A stretch of 33,055 nucleotides of DNA from Pseudomonas siliginis. Its GTDB lineage: Bacteria; Pseudomonadota; Gammaproteobacteria; Pseudomonadales; Pseudomonadaceae. The stretch spans positions 1 to 33,055 of the forward strand of contig NZ_JAHSTW010000015.1 in assembly GCF_019145195.1 (NCBI RefSeq). Reading direction: 5' to 3'. Made by a program: the position numbers and the translations under genes. The notes beneath the pieces were generated by a model. That model did no database searches. It was given only the letters and a program-made list of their open reading frames with translations, and was not told where the DNA came from. Of the stretch, positions 17,008-23,722 are shown in pieces (the stretch's first letter is position 1; every line of letters begins with the position of its first letter).

Positions 17008-17343
17008 TTAAACGACCTGAGCGGACTCAGAAGAGAAGTCCAGGACTCGGCTGTAGGTAATTGGTTGTCGGGTCAACGGCACGGACAAAGGCACCATCAG
17101 CAGAGCATCCAAATGGACACCAGCGGCGATCAGGCTATGCATGAAGGTCACCAAGTAGGCGCCGTGCGTCTCCTTCAAGGAAACCTCAAGGGCCGCTTGA
17201 TCGACCACACGACCACCCAAAGGATGGATCATTGATATGGCCTTGCGCTTGTAACTGTCGGTCCATTGATTGCGGATGGTGATGAGCTTCATGCGTGACG
17301 CAGGGGTCGGACATAGATTGTTGATTAGGTCGAGGTAGGTCAT
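17008..17343 (-). CDS. 111-residue unknown protein (element)
   Basis: It starts MTYLDLINNLCPTPASRMKL. Its ATG overlaps the stop codon of the KilA-N-like gene by four bases (ATGA), so the two are translationally coupled. There is a hydrophobic middle stretch (AYLVTFMHSLIAAGVHLDALLMVPLSV), which could be a buried helix pair or a membrane segment. No known motif is seen. Coupling to a likely DNA-binding regulator suggests a partner or co-regulator role, which is inference. Confidence 0.7.
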   Translation of the reverse strand: MTYLDLINNLCPTPASRMKLITIRNQWTDSYKRKAISMIHPLGGRVVDQAALEVSLKETHGAYLVTFMHSLIAAGVHLDALLMVPLSVPLTRQPITYSRVLDFSSESAQVV

Positions 17344-18071
17344 GGTTGGACCACTTTGTTAGAGCCATTGCTGCGACGAAGCTTGGCCTTCTGCGCACTC
17401 TCTGACTTGGCCTCCCTCACCGCTACGTTAATCTCCTCGGTATGGGCGCTAAGCCAATCGAGACCACGCGGCTTGACCCTCCAGCCTTCTCTATTACCGA
17501 AGTCACCGGATGTCTTCACAAAGGCACCACTGGAGAAGCCTTGAGGCTTCGGTCGAAACGTCCCCGTAGGACTCCCCCATTCGTCACGTATCTCGTTGAA
17601 CATGGGACCCTTAGCGAGAACCTTAAGAGCCAACTGAGGGTGCTGAATACCTGCTACTCGGCAAGCTTCAGTCCACGTAAGGCCTGCACCTCGGGCTTTC
17701 ATGTCGAGGGTCGAAGCCTTGGGCATGTTGGCATCTAACAGGGCGTCCTTTCGGCGCAGCTCTCTGACAGCGTGGTTACGCACTGCCACAAATGCATGGG
17801 CGACCATAAGGTAGAAGTCAGTGGAGACCCACATCGCGTAGGCAATGCTCCCCAATTCATCAGCGAAGGAACCGACCTTATCCACCTTATGGAAATTTCC
17901 ACAAGACAGCAGGCGACTCGAAACCTCGTTATCCCATTGTCCCGGTCGCTTTGACTCTGGAAGACTCAAGGCCTGATGAATCTCGTTGAGACTCCACATG
18001 CCTTTGGCGTTTGGCGTGAAGGTGTGTCCATCGATAATGATTGGTAGAAGTTCGGAAGTTTGCATATTCAT
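17340..18071 (-). CDS. KilA-N / antirepressor-like phage regulator (element)
   Basis: This 243-residue protein starts at 18071 (MNMQTSELLPI), with AAGGA six bases upstream; a longer open frame to 18281 runs through the promoter repeat and is not used. The N-terminal part (WSLNEIHQALSLPESKRPGQW, then AMWVSTDFYLMVAHAFVAVRN) has the layout of KilA-N/Rha-type phage domains, and the C-terminal part (LTWTEACRVAGIQHPQLALKV, RVKPRGLDWLSAH) resembles the antirepressor C-terminal domain. Such proteins act in lysis-lysogeny switching or as DNA-binding regulators. It is the first gene after the phage-type promoter at 18218 and has a 14-bp inverted repeat just before its ribosome site. The assignment rests on pattern memory and is moderate. 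Confidence 0.75.
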   Translation of the reverse strand: MNMQTSELLPIIIDGHTFTPNAKGMWSLNEIHQALSLPESKRPGQWDNEVSSRLLSCGNFHKVDKVGSFADELGSIAYAMWVSTDFYLMVAHAFVAVRNHAVRELRRKDALLDANMPKASTLDMKARGAGLTWTEACRVAGIQHPQLALKVLAKGPMFNEIRDEWGSPTGTFRPKPQGFSSGAFVKTSGDFGNREGWRVKPRGLDWLSAHTEEINVAVREAKSESAQKAKLRRSNGSNKVVQP

Positions 18072-18082
18072 GATTTCCTTTT

Positions 18083-18161
18083 GATTGCTCCCTGAGTTCG
18101 CATCCACAGGCCAGCACAGAGACCCCATGACGGGTTCTGGCGAGTGGCTCAGGGAGCAATC
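18083..18161. repeat. 14-bp perfect inverted repeat in the leader of the KilA-N-like gene
   Basis: GATTGCTCCCTGAG at 18083-18096 pairs with its reverse complement at 18148-18161, with 51 bases between. The arm nearest the gene ends directly before the ribosome site AAAAGGA. It could be an RNA processing stem as between T7 early genes, or an operator for the KilA-N-like protein. Confidence 0.7.
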
Positions 18162-18217
18162 AGAAAGACTCTGTGGACGTAGTGACCATGCGAATGGCCT
18201 TTGAGGTGGACGGTGTG

Positions 18218-18240
18218 TCCGTTGTATGTGAGGGTTTTTA
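18218..18240 (-). promoter_or_regulatory. T7/T3-type phage RNA polymerase promoter (copy 2)
   Basis: The minus strand reads TAAAAACCCTCACATA then CAACGGA and CACACC. It is identical to the copy at 18.7 kb over 21 bases (18225-18245 with 18693-18713) and again over the final ACACACC-like part. TAAAAACCCTCAC equals, as I recall it, the first 13 bases of the gh-1 promoter consensus. It lies about 150 bases before the KilA-N-like gene. Confidence 0.7.
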
Positions 18241-18371
18241 AATGGCATCCATTTTTGGGGACCTGAGAACGCAGAGACCACATACGAGACTCAGCGAGAG
18301 ACCCTGTGGTGCTGTTGCCTGCAATCATGGTCTGAGAAGACCTGAGCCTTTGTACTTAAAGGGCTCTTAAA

Positions 18372-18446
18372 GGCTTTTAACTTAGAGAGAGAATATAAAG
18401 ATTACTATCTGATATTCCTCATAGAGGATCTTTAAGTTAAAAGGCC
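18372..18446. other. AT-rich palindromic region, candidate replication origin
   Basis: GGCTTTTAACTTAGAGA (18372-18388) pairs with the reverse complement of 18430-18446, with only one internal mismatch plus one extra base. The 41-base centre is AT-rich and holds a smaller palindrome, TCCTCATAGAGGA. No gene is seen between 18329 and 18684. The order promoter, AT-rich stretch, second promoter resembles the T7 primary origin layout. Confidence 0.45.
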
Positions 18447-18671
18447 CCTGTAATCACACGTTCAGTAATAGGAGGCCCAAACCTATTAAGGGTCCATCAA
18501 GGCATTTAGAGACTCGACAGACAGTATCGTTGTGATGGTCCCCGTAACTGGACCTCAGAGGACCCCGAAGGGTTCTGACTTGGTGGTCTCATGTGTCTGG
18601 TGGAGTGAACCACGCTGTCACGATGAGCCTTGCCCACTGGATCACCTTGAGGGTGACTTAGCGGTTACGGT

Positions 18672-18713
18672 GGGAGATGGTGTGTCTCCCTATATGTGAG
18701 GGTTTTTAAATGG
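18672..18713 (-). promoter_or_regulatory. T7/T3-type phage RNA polymerase promoter (copy 1) with start-site hairpin
   Basis: The minus strand reads TAAAAACCCTCAC, ATATA, GGGAGACACACC. The T3 promoter is AATTAACCCTCAC, TAAA, GGGAGA, and T7 ends CTCAC, TATA, GGGAGA; this copy matches both at the recognition core and at GGGAGA, with one extra base between. The start region GGGAGA pairs with TCTCCC seven bases on, like the 5' hairpin of T7 late mRNAs. It reads into the origin-like gap and on toward the KilA-N-like gene. Confidence 0.75.
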
Positions 18714-18762
18714 GGCGCCAGTTGCCGCCACTGGACGCCCTGCGACGGACAAACCTTGCGAA

Positions 18763-19434
18763 TTATGAAGGCTTTTCTGCATCGCGCTCATCGATCGCCT
18801 TTCGAGCGCCTTCGGGCAGACGAAGATACAATTCATTGAGAGCTTTCGGCCGTGCAATCCTATCCTCAACGATGGCATTCACTAATTCAAATAGCGGAAT
18901 TGCTACCTCGGCAATGTCTTCATCACTTAACTTACCGGGATGCACAGCATTGTTCCCGATGACCCGCACAACGTCCAGCGCATTTTTTATAGGTAACGGC
19001 AATCCCTTTTTTACGAGGCTGGCGATGTCAGCATTTATATCTTTTGACTTCTCACCCAACTCACCACAAAGCCTTTGCACTGCAAGCCGCAACAACGCAG
19101 CAGCACCTCGCGGAGAGTGATTTATAATGCTCCTCGCCTCCATGTAGTCTTTCGCGACTCCTTCAGGCATTTCGGCATGTGGAAGCGGCGCAACAGAGTG
19201 ATTCGGTATGATCATTCTTGCAGCGGTAGGCTCGTATTCATTCTTCCTTTCCGTCACTTCCCAATAAGTATCTTCCTTACAGTGATGACACTTAGCTATT
19301 TCTATTGCGGTAATATAGCTATCCCTTGTCCAAACTTCGCTTTTAGTCTGCGACCATTCAAATGTTGCATAAGCATTACAAAACGGACAACTGAAGGCTT
19401 TCAATCTAAAAGCTGGAGCGACGTATTTATGCAT
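18763..19434 (-). CDS. DUF4145 protein with N-terminal zinc ribbon (element cargo)
   Basis: This 223-residue protein has two CxxC pairs (C16/C19 in FSCPFCNA and C49/C52 in KCHHCKE) that should bind zinc. A DUF4145-type helical domain follows: LPHAEMPEGVAKDYMEAR, INHSPRGAAALLRLAVQRL, VVRVIGNNAVHPG. AGGGA lies about eight bases before the start ATG. DUF4145 domains occur alone and fused to restriction or helicase proteins, and have been linked to phage defence; the function is unknown. Base composition is lower in GC than the rest of the element, which suggests a separate origin. It sits between the integrase and the first phage promoter, where satellites often carry exchangeable defence genes. 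Confidence 0.85.
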   Translation of the reverse strand: MHKYVAPAFRLKAFSCPFCNAYATFEWSQTKSEVWTRDSYITAIEIAKCHHCKEDTYWEVTERKNEYEPTAARMIIPNHSVAPLPHAEMPEGVAKDYMEARSIINHSPRGAAALLRLAVQRLCGELGEKSKDINADIASLVKKGLPLPIKNALDVVRVIGNNAVHPGKLSDEDIAEVAIPLFELVNAIVEDRIARPKALNELYLRLPEGARKAIDERDAEKPS

Positions 19435-19599
19435 TTTCTATCCCTAAGCATCATCCGACATGAGCATTCCAGAATTTACTTTACTCCAGCGCAGCCGCTA
19501 ACGCCTCAAAATCCTACTGCTTAGAGGTCGAACGCGAGGAAATCCCCGCGCCTAATTGCACGAAAATCTCCATCACGACCCCGAGGCAGCCCAACGACC

Positions 19600-21090
19600 T
19601 TAGTAGGTTCCGTCAAGCAATCCACGGAGCATCTCTGCGATCACCTCAACGGGAACGCCAGAGCCATACGTGTCGAACGTAATGGTGCCTGAAGCGTGTC
19701 CCATGACGGCCTGAGCGTGGACTACAGGGACGCCTTTGACCTGCATAAGGGAAGCCAACGAGTGACGCAACGAATGGAAAGTCAGACCAGCCGTAAAGGA
19801 ATCTCCAAGCGCTGCCGGAATGGCTTGTTGGTTCGCCCACTCCCCGGCTGTCTTGTAGCCAATCTGGGCCAGCGCTAATGACCCTGACAGCTTGCACGAC
19901 TCGACGTAGCGCAAGAATGCCGCAAGGTCGAAGCCATAGGCACCATCGGTCAACGGCACCAGTCGTTCGCTGCGTTTGTTCTTAATGGATTTACCCTCAC
20001 CAACTTCGTTGATATGGATAACGGTGACACCTGAATCAAGGGTCTGGATGTCGCCAATACACAACTGAGATATCTCATTGAGTCGACCACCTGTAATTAT
20101 CCCGAGGCTAAGCATCCAACGTTTCCATGAGGTCTCTGGAAGACTGTTTGCGTAGGCCATCAGCGTACTGACCTGAGCCTGAGAGAACGCCTTACGGGTG
20201 GACTCAAGGCCCTTGGTGAGCTTGAGCTTCTTGTCGTAAGTATTGACCAAGTGACCATTGTCTTTCGCCCACGTCAGGACAGCCGATAGCTTCACCAGCA
20301 GCTTGTTGACCGTTGAGGGCATACGCCCTTCAGAGAGTCGATCACGCAGAGCCACAAGGTCCTCCCTTGAGTGGTTGCGCAGATCCAGACTACCGAGAGA
20401 CGCTGAGAGAGTGCCGTGGCATACCTTGGTTTCCTTGAGGGTCGATGCTTTCTGGTCCTGAGCTCGGTCTGCCAAGTAGAGAACTGAGAGGGCCTCAAAG
20501 GTCATTGCGGGAGACTTTACAGATGTAGACAGAGACACGTCACTCACGTGCTTCAAGGCTGACTTAGGGTCGGCTTCAAGGTCCCTAATGATCTTGACCA
20601 GTGGCACTGAGTCGCCCTGTAGTCGAACCTGAGCAGCAGCCATCACATCTTTAGCCTTGGTCACATGCTCATGCTGATCGACGTTGAGGGACATCGTTGC
20701 GGCAATCTCCGTCAGGTTCGTCCTAACGTCCTCATATAGGTCGCCCCAGTCACGCAGCGAGTGAACATCATGGGAACACGACAAGAGTCCTTCAGCGACC
20801 CACAGCAAATGCTCTCGAAGCTCACTCCAAGTGGCCTCAGGGTGATCCAGATGGAAAGACTTGATGGTCTCGGCAAGTCGTCTTGAAGCGTCCATAGCGG
20901 CCTTTCTATCGGTGGTCTTGAGGGATACTGAGGTGGCCTGCGTGGTGCTGCCGGTCTCTCTGAGGCGTAGATAGTAGATGCCGTTGCGCCTGTAGTGATA
21001 GGGCTTAGCGAGCCTCGTGGTCGGCCTGAGAGTTAGCGCAGAGTTTGTGACAGCACTTGTAACAGGATAGAGCTTGGAAGTGGTCATCAT
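19600..21090 (-). CDS. tyrosine recombinase / integrase (element)
   Basis: This 496-residue protein has all tyrosine-recombinase residues in place: R336 in TGGRLNEISQL, a lysine in SIKNKRSERLVPL, H439 and R442 in FHSLRHS, H465 in VMGHAS and the nucleophile Y475 in FDTYGSG. An N-terminal strand region (YHYRRNGIYYLRLRE) suits an arm-binding or DUF6538-like domain, and a core-binding domain lies at about 195-285. It is the right-end gene, starting 46 bases from attR. No clear ribosome site precedes the ATG at 21090. Two 12-bp-spaced arm-type repeats (21043-21065) lie inside its first codons, so binding of the protein there could repress its own gene. Confidence 0.93.
   Translation of the reverse strand: MMTTSKLYPVTSAVTNSALTLRPTTRLAKPYHYRRNGIYYLRLRETGSTTQATSVSLKTTDRKAAMDASRRLAETIKSFHLDHPEATWSELREHLLWVAEGLLSCSHDVHSLRDWGDLYEDVRTNLTEIAATMSLNVDQHEHVTKAKDVMAAAQVRLQGDSVPLVKIIRDLEADPKSALKHVSDVSLSTSVKSPAMTFEALSVLYLADRAQDQKASTLKETKVCHGTLSASLGSLDLRNHSREDLVALRDRLSEGRMPSTVNKLLVKLSAVLTWAKDNGHLVNTYDKKLKLTKGLESTRKAFSQAQVSTLMAYANSLPETSWKRWMLSLGIITGGRLNEISQLCIGDIQTLDSGVTVIHINEVGEGKSIKNKRSERLVPLTDGAYGFDLAAFLRYVESCKLSGSLALAQIGYKTAGEWANQQAIPAALGDSFTAGLTFHSLRHSLASLMQVKGVPVVHAQAVMGHASGTITFDTYGSGVPVEVIAEMLRGLLDGTY
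21043..21065. repeat. right arm-type integrase sites (two direct repeats)
   Basis: GTTTGTGACAG at 21043 and ACTTGTAACAG at 21055 have the same 12-bp step and TTGTGACAG core as the three left-end copies at 14728-14762. They overlap the first codons of the integrase gene. Confidence 0.65.
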
Positions 21091-21135
21091 GGCGTTAGGG
21101 CCCCGTAATCATTGGGTGGAACCCTTACGTCCTGT

Positions 21136-21172
21136 AGTTCTGGATGTACTGCCGCGAGGATCTGCGCAAGCT
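21136..21172. repeat. attR core (direct repeat with attL)
   Basis: Identical to 14533-14569 except for one base (C at 21155 against G at 14552). It lies in the host-derived LysR 3' end. Confidence 0.85.
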
Positions 21173-21272
21173 GAAGCGGATTACGTTGTTGTGGGATTAC
21201 ATTCGTGAGGTGACTGAGCGTAATCAGGCGTTGTTGATGGGTGAAACGCGGGAGATGCGCTTTGCCGATTAG
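21136..21272 (+). pseudogene. orphan 3' end of the interrupted LysR gene (attR side)
   Basis: FWMYCREDLRKLKRITLLWD and then YIREVTERNQALLMGETREM up to RFAD and a TAG stop. These are the host's original last codons, cut off from the rest of the gene at 13722 by the element. The first 37 bases are the attR core. The stop codon overlaps the convergent yfiB stop by two bases, so before insertion the LysR and yfiB genes met end to end. Confidence 0.9.
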
Positions 21273-21769
21273 TCGGCGCTGACCACGATCGACACCCGGC
21301 GATTTTCCGTACGCCCCGCTGCGGTGTCGTTGGAAGCCACCGGTTCGCTGCTGCCCAGGCCTTGCAGCTGGATGTTTTCCTGCTTCATGCCGACCGTGCC
21401 GAGGACGTTGGCAACGCTCTTGGCCCGACGCAGCGACAGTTGCTGATTGTAGGTTTCCTTGCCCGACGCATCGGTGTGGCCATCTACCCGAACGCGCTCG
21501 ATACCCACGCCGAGCAGCGCCTTGCCGATGCGTTCGACGATTTCCGTGCTGGCTGCGTTGAGGCTTTCAACATCGCTACCAAACAGCACTTTGCCCGACA
21601 GGCCGAATTCCCAACCGTCGTCGGTCAACTCGAAACCCTGCTGTTTGAGCAAGGCAACCTGCGCCGGCGTCAGGCCCTTTTGCGGGGCGGTCTGGCAACC
21701 GCTCAGGGTCAGCGCGGTGATCAGCAGCAATGCGGAAAACAGTCGAAAGGGAAGTGTGAACACGGGCAT
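21269..21769 (-). CDS. yfiB: YfiB-type OmpA-like outer-membrane lipoprotein
   Basis: This 166-residue lipoprotein has a signal peptide with lipobox LSGC (cysteine 25), then an OmpA-type peptidoglycan-binding domain with VDGHTDASGKETYNQQLSLR, RAKSVANVLGTVG and GRTENRRVSIVV. In P. aeruginosa YfiB in the outer membrane sequesters YfiR and so releases the cyclase YfiN. Its ATG overlaps the stop of yfiN by one base (TGATG). It is the last gene of the yfiR-yfiN-yfiB operon and ends beside the attR orphan. Confidence 0.9.
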   Translation of the reverse strand: MPVFTLPFRLFSALLLITALTLSGCQTAPQKGLTPAQVALLKQQGFELTDDGWEFGLSGKVLFGSDVESLNAASTEIVERIGKALLGVGIERVRVDGHTDASGKETYNQQLSLRRAKSVANVLGTVGMKQENIQLQGLGSSEPVASNDTAAGRTENRRVSIVVSAD

Positions 21770-23037
21770 CAGCTCCTGGTATGAACGGAATCGACCGGGC
21801 GCTCCGACCCGGCGGTGAATTGCGCGCCGCGCGACAGGCGCTTGGCCTGATACATCGCCGCGTCGGCTGCGTTGAGCAAGGCACCCGGCGTGGCGCCATG
21901 ATCGGGGTAAACGGCGATGCCGATACTCAGCGAGGTCACCACACTGCTGTCGCCAGGCAGGGTGATCGGCATGTCCATGCTGGCGAGAATCTTGTCAGCG
22001 ATGTGCTCAGCGTCTTCGACCGTGTGCAGCGGCGCGAGCAGCACGGCGAACTCGTCGCCACCCAGCCGCGCGACCAGATCATCCTCGCGCAATTGCGCTC
22101 GCACGCGATTGGCGATGGCCACCAGCACTGCGTCGCCCGAGGCGTGGCCGAAGTTATCGTTGATGCCTTTGAAGCGGTCGCTGTCGAGAAACAGCACGGC
22201 GACCCGCTCATCGTGTTTTTTGCCGTTGCGCAAGGCGCGCATCAAGCGGCCTTCAAAAAACGCGCGGTTGGGCAACCCGGTGAGGCTGTCGTGGGTCGCT
22301 TGATGGGCGAGGGTTTCGTTTTCGTTTTGCAGATGGGTTTGCCACGACTCGAGTTCGCCGAGCAAGGCATTGAAGTCATTGCCCAGATTATCCAGTTCGG
22401 CGATTTGCGCCGGCGGCACGCGCCGATCCAGCGCTCGTTCGCTACGGGCGGCGTGGGCGACGGCGGCGAGGCTGTGTAACGGGCCGATGATCGCGCGCAA
22501 CTGCCGCCGCGCCAGATAGAGCGCGACCCAGGCGCTGATCGCGGTGCAGAGCACAATCCCGGCCAGGCCGCTGAGCAGGAAGCGCATCAGGCTGCCGCCG
22601 TGACCGATGAGCAGGACCCGACCGATTTCGCGGTCCTGATGCTCGATCGGCAGGCTGACCGGTTTTTCCAGAAGAGCGCGGGTGATCTGCATTTCCAGCT
22701 CGGAGAACAAGCCGGTCTCGACGCGCTGCCATTGCGCGATCAATTGGCCCTGCGCGTCGAGCACTCGGGCATCCGCCACTTCCTCGGTGGAAGCGATGAT
22801 CGCCAGCGCCTCGGTTGCCGCCGCTTTGTCATTGAACACAACGGCCGCTTCGACCGTGTAGCTGATCGAACGGGCGATCAAGTGCAGGTTGTGATCGGCA
22901 TACACCCGCAGCGCGAGCACGCCCAGCAAGGTCAGCGAAACACTGGCCATTGCCACCGCCACCAGCGCGACAATCAAATGCCCACGGCCGATGACCGAGC
23001 CCAGGGTGGGACGAGCCTTCCAACTGAACAGCTTCAT
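21769..23037 (-). CDS. yfiN: diguanylate cyclase YfiN (TpbB)
   Basis: This 422-residue inner-membrane cyclase makes c-di-GMP from two GTP and so promotes biofilm formation. Features are a membrane helix near 20-45, a periplasmic PAS-like domain at about 46-150, a second helix at 150-175, a HAMP region at about 176-230 and a C-terminal GGDEF domain. The active site is intact (GGDEF at 326-330) and the inhibitory I-site RxxD is present (R317 to D320). In the Yfi system periplasmic YfiR represses it. Its start overlaps the yfiR stop by four bases (ATGA), so translation is coupled. Confidence 0.93.
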   Translation of the reverse strand: MKLFSWKARPTLGSVIGRGHLIVALVAVAMASVSLTLLGVLALRVYADHNLHLIARSISYTVEAAVVFNDKAAATEALAIIASTEEVADARVLDAQGQLIAQWQRVETGLFSELEMQITRALLEKPVSLPIEHQDREIGRVLLIGHGGSLMRFLLSGLAGIVLCTAISAWVALYLARRQLRAIIGPLHSLAAVAHAARSERALDRRVPPAQIAELDNLGNDFNALLGELESWQTHLQNENETLAHQATHDSLTGLPNRAFFEGRLMRALRNGKKHDERVAVLFLDSDRFKGINDNFGHASGDAVLVAIANRVRAQLREDDLVARLGGDEFAVLLAPLHTVEDAEHIADKILASMDMPITLPGDSSVVTSLSIGIAVYPDHGATPGALLNAADAAMYQAKRLSRGAQFTAGSERPVDSVHTRS

Positions 23038-23603
23038 GGCGCCGCCGCTTTGCGACGGGACAACTGCAACACGCTGGGGTGTATGCGTACACCACTGCGA
23101 GCCACGGAGTCGAGATTGACCTCGAACGACACTTGTTCATCGCCAACGCGCAGGCAGAACAGACTGCCGACGGTGCATTGATCGTCGGCTTCGCTGATGC
23201 TCAGCACCGGATGCCCGATCAACGATGCGAACAGGCGACTGCGTTCATCGGCGGTGAGCTTGCCGATGTACACCGCATCGCATTCGCTGACGATGGCCGG
23301 GTTGTCCGCCAGCAGACGCCGCACAGCCACCGGCCGGCCCGTGGCTTGGGTGGTGCCTTTGACCAGGTCATCGGTGTATTCGGTGGGGCCGACGATGCAC
23401 AGACGCAATTGCGCTGGTTCCACCGGCCAGCGTGCATAACTGAGGATGCCAAGCACCACTTGCGTGACCGCTTTGGCCCGTTGCTCGGCCGGCCCGGTTT
23501 GCGCTTGGGCGATGGCGCTGCCCGTGAACAACCAGAGCAAAACGATCAGCAATGCGTGCTGGCAGGCCACCACACGCTGTGTCGCCCAGACGGCCACCTT
23601 CAT
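23034..23603 (-). CDS. yfiR: YfiR periplasmic repressor of the YfiN cyclase
   Basis: This 189-residue protein has a signal peptide (hydrophobic stretch ALLIVLLWLFTGSA, cleavage near AQA-Q) and a YfiR domain (DUF4154 type). Four mature-chain cysteines, C69, C108, C143 and C150, match the redox-sensing disulphide pattern of P. aeruginosa YfiR. It represses YfiN in the periplasm; reducing stress or YfiB relieves this. The start at 23603 is chosen because it gives a normal signal peptide; the longer frame to 23651 adds 16 residues with no signal sequence. It is the first gene of the operon. Confidence 0.9.
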   Translation of the reverse strand: MKVAVWATQRVVACQHALLIVLLWLFTGSAIAQAQTGPAEQRAKAVTQVVLGILSYARWPVEPAQLRLCIVGPTEYTDDLVKGTTQATGRPVAVRRLLADNPAIVSECDAVYIGKLTADERSRLFASLIGHPVLSISEADDQCTVGSLFCLRVGDEQVSFEVNLDSVARSGVRIHPSVLQLSRRKAAAP

Positions 23604-23681
23604 GGAGGGATTCTCTTGGAGCGTAACGAAATGATGCCGCAACGATAGCACAGCGCCAGAACACCAGCGAGGCGCCTGCCT

Positions 23682-23697
23682 CTGACCGGTTGGTCAG
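23682..23697. promoter_or_regulatory. small palindrome between recD and yfiR
   Basis: CTGACC, GGTT, GGTCAG forms a perfect 6-bp inverted repeat in the 119-base gap after recD and before yfiR. It could be an operator for the yfiRNB operon or part of a recD terminator; no T tract is seen. Confidence 0.35.
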
Positions 23698-23722
23698 TAC
23701 TCGTTGTCGGTCATTCAGCGCT

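Larger units (their letters stand above)
14533..21172. mobile_element. integrated 6.6 kb phage-satellite-like element
   Basis: The borders are the two copies of the LysR 3' segment (14533-14569 and 21136-21172). Between them lie seven confident minus-strand genes: a tyrosine integrase at the right end, a DUF4145 protein, a KilA-N-like protein, and four small to medium unknown or virion-like genes. There are 12-bp-spaced repeats inside each end and two T7/T3-type RNA polymerase promoters. Base composition is visibly less GC-rich than the flanks, most of all in the DUF4145 gene and the 18.3-18.5 kb gap. No RNA polymerase, DNA polymerase, primase, terminase, portal or tail gene is present. Nothing looks decayed: att sites, integrase and each reading frame are intact. 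I infer a satellite dependent on a T7-like phage; a trimmed T7-like prophage is the alternative. Confidence 0.85.

Noticed and set aside
18149..18328. A 59-residue minus-strand ORF (MIAGNSTTGSLAESR start) running through the promoter repeat at 18218
   Set aside because: It has no ribosome site, a hairpin directly before the ATG, and its frame is not kept at the second copy of the repeat beyond a few codons. The DNA identity is better explained by a promoter.
18372..18446. The AT-rich palindrome as a rho-independent terminator
   Set aside because: The arms are separated by about 41 bases and no T tract follows the stem on either strand, so an origin or structural role is preferred.
19985..20010. 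ACCCTCACCAAC on the plus strand, similar to the phage promoter core
   Set aside because: Only eight or nine bases match, it lies within the integrase coding sequence and points the opposite way to every element gene.
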